In this document: piece by piece, positions 45,131 through 57,069 of the stretch
Numbering within the stretch: the first letter of the stretch is position 1
How the letters are laid out: each line of letters opens with the position of its first letter
Assembly: GCF_950295315.1 (NCBI RefSeq)
Contig: NC_080171.1
Span: 94,148,470 to 94,212,469 of the forward strand
Direction of reading: 5' to 3'
Source: Erinaceus europaeus
Lineage: Eukaryota; Chordata; Mammalia; Eulipotyphla; Erinaceidae
Length of the DNA: 64,000 bases
Made by a program: the position numbers and the translations under genes
The notes under the pieces: model-generated
The model's database searches: none
Seen by the model: only the letters and a program-made list of their open reading frames with translations
Told to the model about the DNA's origin: nothing

Positions 45131-45617
45131 TATTTTATAAAGAACACTATTAAAAGAAATGTTCACATAATAATATCTGGGCTTAACTATTAACTATTGC
45201 TAAGCTACTTACATCTCTTAATTATATGTGTCCATCCTCTTACAAGGACAAAGAATTTTTATTTCTTACTATTCCTTTCCTTTTAAAGTTTAAAATTTCT
45301 ATTATAGTGATATTAATCTAATCTCTATAAATGCAATTAAGTGGAATAATTTTATAACTATTCATCTAGATTTAACATTTGTTATTTAATGATATCCCTG
45401 TGAAATTCATCCAGTATTTATGAAATACTTTGTTGATAAAATATAAGCATAGTCAATAACATAGCTATCTTTTTCTATTTTATGAAGCTACTTTGCTTTC
45501 AGCAAGACTATGGTGTTGATGAATATTAAAGATACCCTGTAATTTTTGCCCAGAAGAATTATTGCTAGATTGTAGACACATAAGAGTGCAATTAAACCAT
45601 CACTACTAAATTTACCT
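45131..45617. other. Intergenic DNA, no feature recognised
   Basis: AT-rich sequence without a recognisable repeat or ORF. Confidence 0.5.
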
Positions 45618-45619
45618 CT

Positions 45620-45820
45620 CTTTTTTGTATTTTTATTTATTAATTACTGTATATTGAGAGGAAAGGAGAAGTAGAAAGAGAGAGAGGCAGAGAGACACTT
45701 GCAGCCCTGCTTCACCACTCATGAAGCTTCCCTCCTGCAGGTGGGGACTGGGGGCTCCAACCTAGGTCCTTGAGCATTGTAACATGTGCTCAACCAGGTA
45801 CACCACCACACAGTCCCTTT
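45620..45820 (-). repeat. tRNA-derived SINE, type A
   Basis: Reversed tail TTTATTTATTAATTACTGTA, GAAGTAGAAAGAGAGAGAGG, CTCCTGCAGGTGGGGACTGG and CAACCAGGTACACCACCACA. Confidence 0.87.
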
Positions 45821-46009
45821 TTAAAACCATTTTTTGCTACAACTTCTTGGTTCTGGGAGCTTGTATTTTCATTTTAGTTTTTCTCTAGGGATTTTAAATT
45901 TTCATTTGTTTTCTTCATTGACTCAATTGTTTAATAGCATGCTGTTTAATGTCCACACACCTGTTTTCACAGATTTTTTCTTGTGTTTGAATTCTAGCTC
46001 ATGCCATTG

Positions 46010-46895
46010 TGATCAGAAAAGATCAACAATGGTAAGGACTGCCCCATTCTGCAAAGGGGTGTTGGGCAACACACTTTACCACTCCAGGAAGATGGGTCCT
46101 GGAATTAGTGCAGCCTAGAATGTTCCTAGCTGTGATCCTGTAAGATCAGACTTACAGGGATGAAGAGGTTACATGGGCTCCTGAGACAAATATGGCCCCA
46201 GATCAAATCGGTGGGGTTTACAGCTAACAATATTTATATTTTTCCCCATATTTGGGAGCTACTCTCTGCCTTGATCCAGTTTTTTAGTCCTTTTTCCAAC
46301 TCTGACATCATCTCCCCAGACAATACCTTGGGTCCACCTGCATGTTAGCTGTCAGGCTCTGACAAAAATCTAGGAAAGTCATGGGCCCCTTGGAATACAG
46401 CTAAAATATACCTAAAAAGGCCTACTAGCTTTTTCCAAAATGGAGACCTCAAATCTCATCTGCAGTATTCTTACCTTTAGGTTCCTTGTTATTAAACAAT
46501 TTTTTCTGCTTTATGTCTTAATGGTTTTTCAGTCACCAAGTTTCAGATGCTACCATGACACCATCCTGACTTCCCTGGGCAGACAACCTCACTAATGTGT
46601 CCTGGAGCCCCACTTCTCCAGGGCCCCGCCCCACTAGGGAAAGAGAGGCACACTGGGAGTACAGCTGACCTGCTAATGCGCATGTCCAGCGGAGAAGCAA
46701 TTACAGAAACCACACTTTCCACCTTCTGCACCCCATAATGATCCCGGACCCAAGCTCCCAGATGGATAAAGAATAAGAAAGCTTTGAAGGAAGGGGATGG
46801 GATATGGAGTTCTGGTGGTGGGAATTTTGTGTTATTGTACCCCTGTTATCCCATGGTCTTGTCAATATTCACATTTTATAAATAAATTAGAAAAT
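46010..46895 (+). mobile_element. Old LINE-1 3'UTR fragment
   Basis: About 890 bp aligned throughout with 1865-2785 (CATTCTGCAAAGGGGTGTTG, AATTAGTGCAGCCTAGAATG, ACAATATTTATATTTTTCCC), ending TTTATAAATAAATTAG. The shared length shows that this older subfamily had a 3'UTR longer than 880 bp. Confidence 0.82.
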
Positions 46896-46924
46896 GAACT
46901 TATCATGCACTTTGAATTCAAAAT

Positions 46925-47105
46925 AAACAAAAACGTTATAGTAACCAACACATTATGATACTGGAGTATAAACAGACACACAATCAGTGGAATAGAATCA
47001 AGAGCCCAGAAATAAATTCATGAAGATATGGACACCTTGTTTATGACAAAGGAGTCAAAAGCATACAATTAAGAAAGAAAAGTTCTTTTGAAAAATGGTG
47101 CTGAG
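46925..47105 (+). mobile_element. LINE-1 ORF2 fragment
   Basis: CAGACACACAATCAGTGGAA and TAGAATCAAGAGCCCAGAAA encode RHTxQWNRIKSPE, matching ORF2p [13 protein letters not shown] at 59470-59515. Frames are broken. ORF2-like text resumes at 47880 and 48050-48210. Confidence 0.8.
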
Positions 47106-47139
47106 GGACACTAGGAGAGAGTACACCCAGTAGAGTGCA

Positions 47140-47315
47140 GAGAAGAAATTACAGAAGCCAGACCTTCCCCATAAAGATCTTTGGTCCATAAAGAACAGGG
47201 AAACTGCCGGTGGAGGGGAGGGTATATGGAACTCTAGTGGTGGGAAATGTACCCTTCTTATGCCCTTCTTATTATCTTGCCAATCATTATTAAAAACACT
47301 AATAAAAAATTTTTA
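47140..47315 (+). mobile_element. Short LINE-1 3'UTR fragment
   Basis: GAAATTACAGAAGCCAGACC, AACTCTAGTGGTGGGAAATG and an ACTAATAAAAAATTTTTAAA tail. Confidence 0.8.
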
Positions 47316-47405
47316 AAAGAAAGAAAGAAAGCATTGAGACCTTCATGGATGATAAAGTAATGTCTCTCCCCTCTATTTAAGAAATAAAGAATGAAAAAAC
47401 ATGTT

Positions 47406-47771
47406 CTAGGAAAACTTTTTTTTTTTGCCTCCAGGGTTATTGCTGGGGCTCGGTGCCTGCACCACAAATCCACTGCTCCTGGAGGCTTGCTGTTGTTGTT
47501 GCCTTTGTTGTTTTTTTATTGTTGTGGTTATTATTGTTGTTGTTAACGATACCATTGTTGTTGGATAGGACAGAGAGAAATGGAGAGAGAAGGGGAAGAC
47601 AGAGAAGGTGAGAGGAAGACACCTGCAGGCCTGCTTTACTGCCTGTAAAGCGACTCTCCTACAGGTGGGGAGCCTGGGGCTAGAACCGGGATCCTTATGC
47701 CAAGTCCTTTCACTTTGCACAATGTGCACTTAACCCGCTGTGCTACTGCTCAACCCCCTAGGAAAACTTTT
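47406..47771 (-). repeat. tRNA-derived SINE, type B, with 14-bp target-site duplication
   Basis: CTAGGAAAACTTTT occurs at 47406-47419 and 47758-47771 around a full type B copy. The perfect duplication marks a recent insertion. Confidence 0.95.
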
Positions 47772-47839
47772 AAGTGGTAGTATCACACACATGCGTGAGA
47801 TCCTGGATTCATTCCTGGTGCCACACTAACAAAGAAAAC

Positions 47840-48040
47840 AAATACACACACACACACACACACACACATGATTCCGGAAAAACAAAACAATCACTACTAT
47901 ATTACATTATGTACAAAATTAACTCAATATGTACCTGAGTTCCTAGAGATCCCAAATTCAGTCCCCACCACAATAAGCCAAAGCTGAGTGATACTCTTGT
48001 CTCTTTCGCACAATCATAACAAAATAAATCTTACAAAATA
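47840..48040 (+). repeat. (CA)n run and SINE type E
   Basis: CA repeat at 47845-47868. 47930-48035 reads TGTACCTGAGTTCCTAGAGA, TTCAGTCCCCACCACAATAA and GCCAAAGCTGAGTGATACTC, a diverged type E copy. Confidence 0.65.
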
Positions 48041-48219
48041 ATTCAAAATAGATTGACTAATTTTATGTAAGATCTGAAATAGTGAAATGAGCAGATGATA
48101 AGTTCCTTATCATCAGCACTAGGCATGACTTTGTAAATTTGTCTTCAGTATCAAAGGATACAAAAATGAATATAAAATGTGGACTACACCATACTGAAAA
48201 TTTTCTGCACACAGAGAGA

Positions 48220-48230
48220 AATCACACACA

Positions 48231-48272
<42 letters not shown>
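48220..48272. repeat. (CA)n microsatellite
   Basis: About 24 CA units with one TA interruption. The His/Thr- and Cys/Val-rich open frames of 79 and 88 codons are translations of it. Confidence 0.97.
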
Positions 48273-48273
<1 letters not shown>

Positions 48274-48479
48274 CAGACTATTGAATGAGAGAAGATATTT
48301 ACAAACTATAGTTTTACATTCAAAATATATAAGTAACTCATATATCTCAACAAAAAAAACACAACTGGGTAATAGTGGAATAAATGTTAGCAGATTCTCT
48401 TTCCTAATAAAACCATAAAAAGAACAAATTTCCACAGAAAAGCTCACCACCAGAACCCAGTCATGACAATGGCAACTGA

Positions 48480-48960
48480 TATGTAGCTGAGACTTATAAT
48501 AATATTGAATTCCCTTTAAGTGGAATCTAGTTTTTCCTTATTCTCTCAGAACACCCATCATTTGGACCTGTTGGAATCAGCAAAACTAGACAATTAACAC
48601 AATTTTTATGAATAGCTTTAGGTAGAAATTACAAGTTCTGCTCCCAGCTCTTTAGGCTTTGCTTCTTAGTTAGCTTCACTCTTTAACTCATAGATTTGGG
48701 GCTAACAAAATAGAATAAGAACTGAGTTTAGGTAGTTTTTCTTTTAAATGTTCGAGAAATGCCTAGGAACTTGAAAGGTTCTCAGTTGGTCCCCTAAAAA
48801 TATTTTCAGGACACATCCACCAAACATTGGATCAGGCAAGGTCAGTATTAAAAATTGTAAGGTACATTATCTCAGCAATGCTTAAGTTTATACTGAATAA
48901 CTTAAGCTGAGTACTGAAAAAGAAAGGACCATAAAACTGACTTTGTCATAGAGGAGAAAA
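48480..48960 (+). repeat. Duplicated block, paralogous to 16490-16990
   Basis: Same order of matches as described for 16490-16990. It lies 0.4 kb before the OR pseudogene fragment, so it may be the remaining 5' flank of that gene. Confidence 0.58.
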
Positions 48961-49350
48961 GAGACTTTTAATAATAAAAGAGAGACATGTTAACAAAAGA
49001 AAATAGATACAGAAGTAAAAAAGAATAACTTAGAAAATAGAAAATGAACACAAGGGAAGTGAGAGCAAGAGAGATTTAAAAAATCAAAATAAATAAAAGT
49101 GAAATGAGAGATAAAAGCAAAAATAGAGACTACAGGCAGAGTTTTTCTTGGGTAACTTTCATTTGTTTTGGATCCTGGCAGAAAAAACAAATGAATAGTT
49201 CAGAATGTAAGCATCCCAAGAATGTTCAGTTATGTAAACTGTTTCCAAAAAGCTTTTTTTTCCCCTTCAGTTTTCAAAATTTGTGATTAATAGTAGGTTA
49301 CAAGATGGTAAGATCACAGTGTATAGTTTCACAGCAGACCCATCACCAAT

Positions 49351-49729
49351 AACTTCTCCAGCTATCCTGCTCAGCCATCTTTCCCAATGAGTTGGTCATG
49401 TTCATTCAGAGTTGGTGGTCACTACATTGTCATTTTTATGCATCCTGGTCTCTTATAGTTACAATGGGGCTGCTGTCCTGAAAGTCCCATCAACAAAGGG
49501 GATCTACAAAGCTTTGTCTATATGTGGCTCCCACCTCCCAGTGTTGTCTCTGGAGCAATATTTGGTCAGTATCTTTTGCCAACTTTAAGCAGTTTCATTG
49601 ACAAGGTTATCATTGCTGCTCTCATGTACACAGTGGTCACACCCATGATGAACCCCTTTCTTAGACAAAGAAACATGAAAAAGGTTCTTGGAAATTTCTT
49701 CAGTAGAGCAACATTTTTCTCAAAGTGAC
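49351..49729 (+). pseudogene. Olfactory receptor pseudogene, 3' third only
   Basis: Homology starts within ECL2 (LSCSAIFPNELVMF) and runs to the stop. After a frameshift near 49400 it reads VVTTLSFLCILVSYSYNGAA, then KVPSTKGIYKALSICGSHLP. After a second shift near 49550 it reads IDKVIIAALMYTVVTPMMNPF and ends NFFSRATFFSK with TGA. Several codons of the FIYSLRN motif are deleted. Everything upstream of ECL2 is gone, and the sequence just before 49351 looks like LINE-1 3'UTR-related text. It resembles OR1J but is clearly more distant from the four genes than they are from each other. It keeps a cysteine (TGC, 49368-49370) at aligned position 189. Confidence 0.93.
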
Positions 49730-50831
49730 ATATAACTTTATATCTTAAATCAGAACTACCTTTTGGTTGTTCTTATGCACTGGATTATCCATCTTCCCCA
49801 AAGTTCTAAGATAAATGGCAGCATGCAGAATGTACTTGGTAAAGATTTGTTGACCAGCATTCCCTTCTATTATTGACAATGATCTCCTTTACAAATAGCT
49901 CTTAACCTAAAGATACTAAATTAACTTTATTACTTATTTCTGTAGGCCAGGGGTAGGAGGATTAAAACAGTACAAGTTTAGTGAGCCTTTTTACCATAGA
50001 TTTATGATGCCTTTATACTTCTGGCTCATAAACTCAGACTAAAATAACCTAGGATCCAAATAGTTAGATATATTATTTACCTACATTCTCTTATTGAGAC
50101 CTTATAGATTTTCTTTTTATCTCTGTGGGTATATGAAAACCAGAATCCAAAGTACTTTTCACTTAAATGGAGGAAATGTGTCATTTTTTGTTCGCTGTAT
50201 AAAATGCTACAACATCAATACTGAAGATGGAAGACCTTGTTGGATCAAGAGCAGCACTTGCCCAGGAACTCCATTTTTGCCAATACTGTGTTTACCTCCC
50301 ATATGCAATCGTTGCTAAAAGTATGTTTCCTGCTGACTATTTTTGTAAATATAATCAAATATAGAGAGCATTCCCTCTGAAAGCATCGTTTCCTAACTAC
50401 AAATGCCACTCTTGATTCAGCATAAACAGTGCTTTATCAACATCCTACCTTCCCAAATGAAGAATAAAACAATTTTTATGTGCATAAGAATTTCTAGAAA
50501 ATTGACAAACACAAAGATTTCTTTTACCTACCTTTACAAATTCCGATTTGTTCTGGGATAGAGTCCACTAATCTTTTTTTCCAGCAAATTCCTGTGTAAT
50601 AGTGAGGCTGTAGAGTTGTTAACTATTCAAAGATCACTAATGTCAAGAGTTAAATCTTGGAAGTTGGGGTTGCAGAGCCAGACAGTGGTGTACCTGGTTA
50701 ATTGTACCTATTACCATGCACAAGCCAGGGCCATAGACAAAATACAGTCCATATCTACTGGTGGACTCTTGTATCCATTATGTCTCATGGAATTTCATTG
50801 TAATTTATGACTTTGTTAATGTCACTCAAAA
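49730..50831. other. Intergenic DNA, no feature recognised
   Basis: Mostly unique-looking AT-rich sequence. 50680-50730 (GCCAGACAGTGGTGTACCTG, GTTAATTGTACCTATTACCA) may be the head of a decayed type A SINE. No convincing coding frame. Confidence 0.5.
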
Positions 50832-51257
50832 AAAAGGAGATTTTCTCAACAAATTGTTTGGCTTCATATGTTAACTCTCTTTTCAATCACCAGGTTCCAG
50901 ATGCCACCAGGAGGCTTCCCTGGATTGAAGACCCCACCAATGTGTCCTGGAGCTCAGCTTCCCCAGAGTCACACCCTACTAGGGAAAGAGAGAGGCAGAC
51001 TGGGAGTATGGACCGACCAGTCAACGCCCATGTTCAGCGGGGATGCAATTACAGAAGCCAGACTTTCCACCTTCTGCAACCCTCAACGACCCTGGGTCCA
51101 TGCTCCCAGAGGGATAGAGAATGGGAAAGCTACCATGGGAGGGGGTGGGTTATGGGGATTGGGTGTTGGGAATTGTGTGGAGTTGTACCCCTCCTACCTT
51201 ATGCTTTTGTTCACTAATCCTTTCTTAAATAAAAAATTTTAAAGAAAAGGAGATTTT
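50832..51257 (+). mobile_element. LINE-1 3'UTR insertion with 13-bp target-site duplication
   Basis: AAAAGGAGATTTT occurs at 50832-50844 and 51245-51257. Between them lies about 400 bp of young 3'UTR, from CTCAACAAATTGTTTGGCTT to CTTAAATAAAAAATTTTAAA. Open frames of 124 and 136 codons inside come from the repeat. Confidence 0.94.
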
Positions 51258-51767
51258 AATATTTTTAAAATAATCATTTCACACATGACTCACATAAAAA
51301 GCACATTTACTGAGAAGCACTAGATGACTTCAAAGGCATTTTATCTATATGAAGTACAATAAATGTAACCAAGATCAAGCATAAATTTAAGATTTGCTAG
51401 TGTGTAATCAGCAACTGGGGTGATATATAGGCTGTCATGATAACTCAAAGTCTATTCTACTCAGGTGAGGAGATGGAAATGGAAAAAACTTGGACAGAAT
51501 TTAGTATTTAATACATGAGTGTACTATTACAATAGCAATTTGTTATTCATGCAACTTCATTCTCTGAGCTTTAACTTAGGCTATCAGTGAATAAAAACAA
51601 TCTGGATATGTTGCTTATCTCTCAATAAGGTTTAATTTGTAACTCCAGTTTTCTAAAATTATAAAAGTTGGGTTTTCTTTTCAAATGAAGAAACCACAAG
51701 TACTGAATAATTTAGACAATAAAATTCATGGAAATGAAAGTTTCAGACAGCCAAAAAACAAACAGAT
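51258..51767. other. AT-rich intergenic DNA, no feature recognised
   Basis: No repeat or ORF recognised. It is followed by an (AT)n run at 51768-51793. Confidence 0.5.
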
Positions 51768-51799
51768 AAATATATATATATATATATATATATGTATAT

Positions 51800-52197
51800 C
51801 TATATATTCATAGTTGCTCACACTCACTAAAGCCAAATATAGAGTCAACCTAAATGCAAAAGGACAGGTGTTTGATAACAACATATGGGAAACAGTCAGT
51901 GGAGTACTATTCTGTAATTAAAAATATGAGATTATGTTGTTTGGGACAAAATGAATGGAACAGACAGTGCTTATATAAAGTGAAATAGGGGCAGAAAATA
52001 ACTGATAGATGTTTTTGTTCACATGAGGAACACAGACAACCAAAACAAAGGAACTTGCAGAAATTACTAACTGAACTATTGGAATTTGTGAAAACTATTG
52101 TGTTTATCAAAGGGAAGTAGGTAAAAGAGGCACAGGAACTTTGCTGGTGGATATGATGAATTATATACGTAAGTGAATGTGAAACTACACCCTTGAG
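51800..52197 (+). mobile_element. Old LINE-1 ORF2 3' end and 3'UTR
   Basis: AGTCAACCTAAATGCAAAAG, AGTACTATTCTGTAATTAAA and CACATGAGGAACACAGACAA follow the order of LINE-1 3' ends. It is diverged and unlike the young 3'UTR module. Confidence 0.65.
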
Positions 52198-52198
52198 A

Positions 52199-53487
52199 GC
52201 TCATAATTTTTTTAAATTTTTTATTTAAGAAAGGATTAATGAACAAAAACATAAGGTAGGAGGGGTACAACTCCACACAATTCCCACCACCCAATCTCCA
52301 TAACCCACCCCCTCCCATGATAGCTTTCCCATTCTCTAGCCCTCTGGGAGCATGGACCCAGGGTCATTGAGGGTTGCAGAAGGTAGAAGGTCTGGCTTCT
52401 GTAATTGCATCCCCGCTGAACATGGGCGTTGACTGGTCGGTCCATACTCCCAGTCTGCCTCTCTCTTTCCCTAGTAGGGTGTGTCTCTGGGGAAGCTGAG
52501 CTCCAGGACACATTGGTGGGGTCTTCAATCCAGGGAAGCCTGGCCAGCATCCTGGTGGCATCTGGAACCTGGTGATTGAAAAGAGAGTTAACATACAAAG
52601 CCAAACAAATTGTTGAGCAATCATAGATCCCAAGCTTGGAATAGTGGAGAGGAAGTGTTAGGGAGGTACTCACTGCAAACTCTAATGTACTTCTGCTTTC
52701 AGGTATATATTTTGCAGTAGTTTATGGATACGTGTGCACATAAGCTCTCTCTCACAGAAACTGGTGTATATCTAGGTTATGGGACTTAGTTAGAAAGTGA
52801 ACTACCTGAGATGAAATTAGAGTGTACTATAAAAGGAAAGGTCTCACCCAAGTAATGAAGCCGAAGGGTTGTCATTCCACATGTGAAGTCTCTGGACACA
52901 GTCTGAGGTGAAGCATGTTGAGGTGGCAATCGTTGTGTTGGTAAGGTTGTGATCGGCGGAAGCAATATTATTTGGTTTGGATTGGGAGACGCATACGGGA
53001 AAGTGGGCCCTGTCCAAGGGTTCCAGGACTGGGGGAAGTAGGGGCTCTATAGTGGAGATGTGAGGTCCCTGCTGTCTTAGGGTTCAAAAAGACAATCGAT
53101 AGTTAGTGTTATCATCACATTATTTGGTAATTGGGTTAACTTTGAAAAGTCCTTTTGTTAGGGTTTGCTGTACAGTATCCAGTATCTTGTATATAGCTGT
53201 GCTATTGGATGCTTCTAATCTACTTGGTCTAGGCTTTTGAGAGAGTCCACATATCAAATACATAGCCTATATATTAAAAAGATTCAGTTTGTGTTTTGAG
53301 AAACTTTGAGACATACAACTGGTTTTCCCCCTCTCATATTAATTAACTAATGATTTATATGTCTACATTTTGCTAGGAGTGTACATAAACACCATTCCCA
53401 CCACCAAAAGACTGTGACCCATCCCTCCCACCCACTCCCACCCCCCACTGGCCCAGGAAGATGCATGTCTACCGCTCATAATTTTTT
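52199..53487 (-). mobile_element. 1.27-kb LINE-1 3'UTR insertion with 14-bp target-site duplication
   Basis: GCTCATAATTTTTT occurs at 52199-52212 and 53474-53487. The interior matches 36130-37380 of the 5.2-kb copy almost end to end and is 5'-truncated inside the 3'UTR. The target-site duplication is perfect and divergence is low, so it is young. Confidence 0.95.
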
Positions 53488-54060
53488 AAATTTTTATTTA
53501 TAAAAAGGAAGCACTGACAAAAACCATAGGATAAGAGGGGTACAATTACACAGAATTCCCACCACCAGGACTCCATGTCCCATCCCCTCCCCAGATAGCT
53601 TTCCTATTCTCTAACCCTCTGGGAGCATGGACCCAAGGTCAGTGTAATATGCAGAAGGTGGAAGGTCTGGCTTCTATAATTGCTTTCCCACTGAACATGG
53701 ACATTGACAGGTCTATCCATACTCCCAGCATGTCTCTCTCTTTCCCTAGTGGGTCGTGACATCATATCCTCAGACAATAACTTGGATCTACCTGCATATC
53801 AGATTTCAGGATCAGGAGAAAAAAAAAAAGAAACTAGCATAGCCACAGGCCATTTGGAATATAACTAAAATATGCCTATAAGCTATTTAAAAAATTGACC
53901 CCCCTCAACTCTTCATCTGCAGTATTCTAGCCCTTAGGTTCATGATTAGTCAATGATTTGTTTGATTTTATATGTTAACTCTCTTTTCAGCCACCAGGTT
54001 CCAGATGCTAGCATGATGCCAAACAGACTTCCCTGGACATAGAACACATAATTTTTTAAA
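53477..54060 (-). mobile_element. Older LINE-1 3'UTR insertion sharing the same target
   Basis: CATAATTTTTTAAA occurs at 53477-53490 and 54047-54060 around an older 3'UTR copy (CACTGACAAAAACCATAGGA to GATGCCAAACAGACTTCCC). The younger insertion at 52199 went into this element's left target-site duplication. Confidence 0.85.
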
Positions 54061-54258
54061 CCACTGCTGAATTACAAATAACAAATTATCTTAAAATTGA
54101 TATTTTAGATTTCAAAGTAGCCTTGATCAAGCAAGTTACAAAAATATTATTTCAAGGAATATTGTAATATTTAATAAAGTTTCACAATGAGTGAATCAGT
54201 ATGAAGTTGAATAAAAATTTATCATTTTAAATAACAGCATATGTATTGAAATTTATAG

Positions 54259-55174
54259 AGCAGCTGTGTTTCTCTCCTCTCCTCTCCCAGGTCAACTAGG
54301 AATACCAAAGGAGATCACCTGGGACTGCAACAAAACAGGACTAGAATGACTTCAGGAACCTACTGAATCACTGGTAAGTGCAAACACATGTGGCTCATGG
54401 CTAGAGAGAAGCCTAAGGAGAGATTGACTGATAAAAGTCTGGTAGTTTACCAGTTGAGACACCACCTCCAGTCTGCTTTACCAACAAAAAGACTGCTGAA
54501 AGGAGAGGACTACCCTCAGACTCACCAAATACAACTGTGAGTCTCCATTGCTACTGGCTCAGAGGCTGGAGCAGTATGGGGGAGGCACTGTGCTGACATC
54601 CAGTTAGAGAACTGACCAGGAAACTCAGGAGAATATCTACACCTTGGTGGCCTAGCGGTGGAACTATATAGTGGGAGCTTTTCCACATAGTTCTCTTGAC
54701 ATGAGCATAGTTAATAATTGCTTCAGAACCTACAGACTATAAATGTGATTAGTTTAGAAACTCACAGGGCCCAGCAGTGCTGCTCAGCTAAGCAGAGAAG
54801 CTGAATTGAGCCTGAAGCTTTGGATCCTTGGGCTGTGAGAGTCTCTTTGCATAACCACTTCTATATCTCTCCCCCATCCTGCTTTATCTCTTGGACATGA
54901 GTGATTGATTGAGCTAAGAAGCCTACTTATAGTTTAAAGTCCCTCAGGCTCCCATACCCTACAGGGAAGAAAAGGAACAAAAAAGACTCCAACTCAGGGA
55001 TTGAAATAATATGGAAAAAACATTTAATTTCCACAACTGTGCACTCTTTAAGTACTGTACTTAGACACAAGTCAATCCAGGCAAGAATGATCAGTAATTT
55101 GAAAAGTACTGAGAGACAGAGCTCATAACATACTATATACAATAGTTAAACCAACAAGAAGAAATATTAGAGAA
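54259..55174 (+). promoter_or_regulatory. LINE-1 5'UTR
   Basis: Begins AGCAGCTGTGTTTCTCTCCT just after the putative target-site duplication and leads into ORF1. It is the only LINE-1 5'UTR in the window. The 54770-54880 part resembles a type E SINE in reverse and may be a later insertion. Confidence 0.6.
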
Positions 55175-55645
55175 ATGAACCAGGACAAGAGTCCAGTTAA
55201 AAGTCCCACAAAGGTTGAAGGACAAAATAATGAGGTCAAAATCCAAACACTAGTTAAGGAAATAGTCACAGGAGTGAGTAAAGAGTTTGAAAGAATTGTC
55301 ACCAGAAATGCAGAAACAACAAATGAGACCCTGAAAGAAAACACTAATTATCTCAAGGTTATTAGAGAGCTGAAAGCTGAAATAGCTGAGCTAAAAACAC
55401 AACAAGCTGAACAAGCTAAAACAGTATCAGAAAAGGGTAACAAAATAGATGAACTCCAGAAAACAGTAGAGGAGAGAGAGAATAGAATCAATGAGGCTGA
55501 AGACAGAATTAGCAAGATTGAGGATGAGTTAGAGACAACTAAAAAAGAAGTACGTGATCTCAGAAAGAGATTAAGAGACAAAGAAAACAACAATAGAGAC
55601 ATATGGGATGACCTCAAAAGAAATAATATACAAATTATTGGTTAG
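55175..55645 (+). pseudogene. LINE-1 ORF1, N-terminal half
   Basis: 156 codons from MNQDKSPVKSP. A long charged coiled coil (about residues 55-140, rich in E, K, L and R, including ELKAEIAELKTQQAEQ and EERENRINEAEDRISKIEDE) matches the trimerisation domain of LINE-1 ORF1p. It ends NNIQIIG and a TAG. The next bases still look like shifted ORF1 (a GAGAAAGAAAGAGAGGAGGGG run) until the younger LINE-1 begins near 55668. The RNA-binding and C-terminal domains are missing. Confidence 0.9.
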
Positions 55646-55667
55646 CAGAGAAAGAAAGAGAGGAGGG

Positions 55668-57069
55668 GAAGATGAGTATGGGAGGATCCCACTCATCAAC
55701 AGAAGTTGAGTAAGAAGAACAGAAAGGGAACCTAAAAGCAGGATTTGACTAAATCTGGAGTAGGGCACCAAAGTAAAAACCCTGGTGTGAGGTTGAGGAT
55801 GGATATTCAGCTTCCCAGGGTGGCAGGGGTGGGTGGCGGGGATGGGACACAGTCTTTTGGTGGTGGGAATGGTGTTTATGTACACTCCTATTAAAGTGTA
55901 GTCATATAAATCACTATTTCATTAATATTAGAGGGGAAAATTTGATTGTATGTCTCGAACTTTTTAAACACAGACTGAGTCTTTTTAATACATAGGCTGA
56001 GTCTTTGATATGTGGACTCTCTCAAAAGCCTAGACCAGAAGCAACTGGTAGATCAGAAGCAACTGGTGGCACAGCTATATACAAGATACTGGGTATTATA
56101 CAGCAAACCCTAACAAAGGGACTTTTCAAAGTTAACCCAATTACCAAATAATGTGATGATAACAATAACTATCCATTGTCTTCTTGAACCCCAAGACAGC
56201 AGGAACCTCACATTTCCACTATAGAGCCTATATTTCCCCCAGTCCTGGAACCTTAGCGTGGGGCCAACTTTCCTGCATGCTTCTCCAAATTCATATCAAA
56301 TAATATTGCATCCTCCAATCACAACCTAATCAATGCAACAAGTGCCACCTCAACATGCTTCACCTTAGACTGTGTCCAGAGACTTCAGGTGTGGAATGAC
56401 AACCCTTCAGCTTCATTACTCGGGTGAGACCTTTCCTTTCATAGTATTCTCTAATTCCATTCCAGGTGTTCCACTCCCCAATAAAGTCCCCAAACTTAGA
56501 TATAGACCAGGTTCCAGGAGATAGAGCATATGTTCACAGATATCCATAAACTAAGGCAAAATATATACCTGAAAGCAGAAGTACACTAGAGTCTGCAGTG
56601 AGTACCCCCCAACACTTCATCTGCACTATTCCAACCTTTAGGTCCATGATTGTTCAACAATTTGTTTGGCTTTGTATGTTAATTCTCTTTTCAGCCACCA
56701 GATTCCAGATGCCATGAGGATGCCGACCAGGCTTCCCTGGACTGAAGACCCCACCAATATGTCCTGGAGCTCTGCTTCCCCAGAGACCCACCCTACTAGG
56801 GAAAGAGAGAGGCAGACTGTGAGTATGGATCGACCCATGTTCAGTGGGGAAGCAATTACAGAAGCCAGACCTTCCACCTCTGCAACCCACAATGACCCTG
56901 GGTCCATACTCCCAGAGGGATAGAGAAGGGAAAGCTATCAGGGGAAAGGATGGGATATGGAGATCGGGTGGCAGGAATTGTGTGGAATTGTACCCCTCCT
57001 ATCCTACAGTTTTGTTAATGTCTCCTTTCTTAAATAAAAATAAATAAACAAATAAATAAAATTTTAAAA
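55668..57069 (+). mobile_element. Younger LINE-1 3' end nested in the old LINE-1
   Basis: Starts at the last ORF2 codons (DEYG...IPLINRS), continues through the full 3'UTR (matching 36130-37460 in reverse) and ends in an AATAAATAAACAAATAAATA tail at about 57069. No target-site duplication is visible. Confidence 0.88.

Noticed and set aside
48179..48450. His/Thr-rich and Cys/Val-rich open frames
   Set aside because: They are translations of the (CA)n microsatellite.
52236..52673. 145-codon minus-strand open frame, with similar frames at 36129-36533, 50807-51217, 59683-60147, 56638-56923 and 5935-6214
   Set aside because: The frames recur only because the LINE-1 3'UTR module recurs, appear on both strands of it, and break at different places in different copies. 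There is no sign of protein constraint.
55645..55672. Direct ORF1 to ORF2-end junction as a spliced LINE-1 retrocopy
   Set aside because: The segment after the junction belongs to a younger LINE-1 whose full 3'UTR and tail precede the resumed old ORF2. A nested insertion explains it better than splicing.
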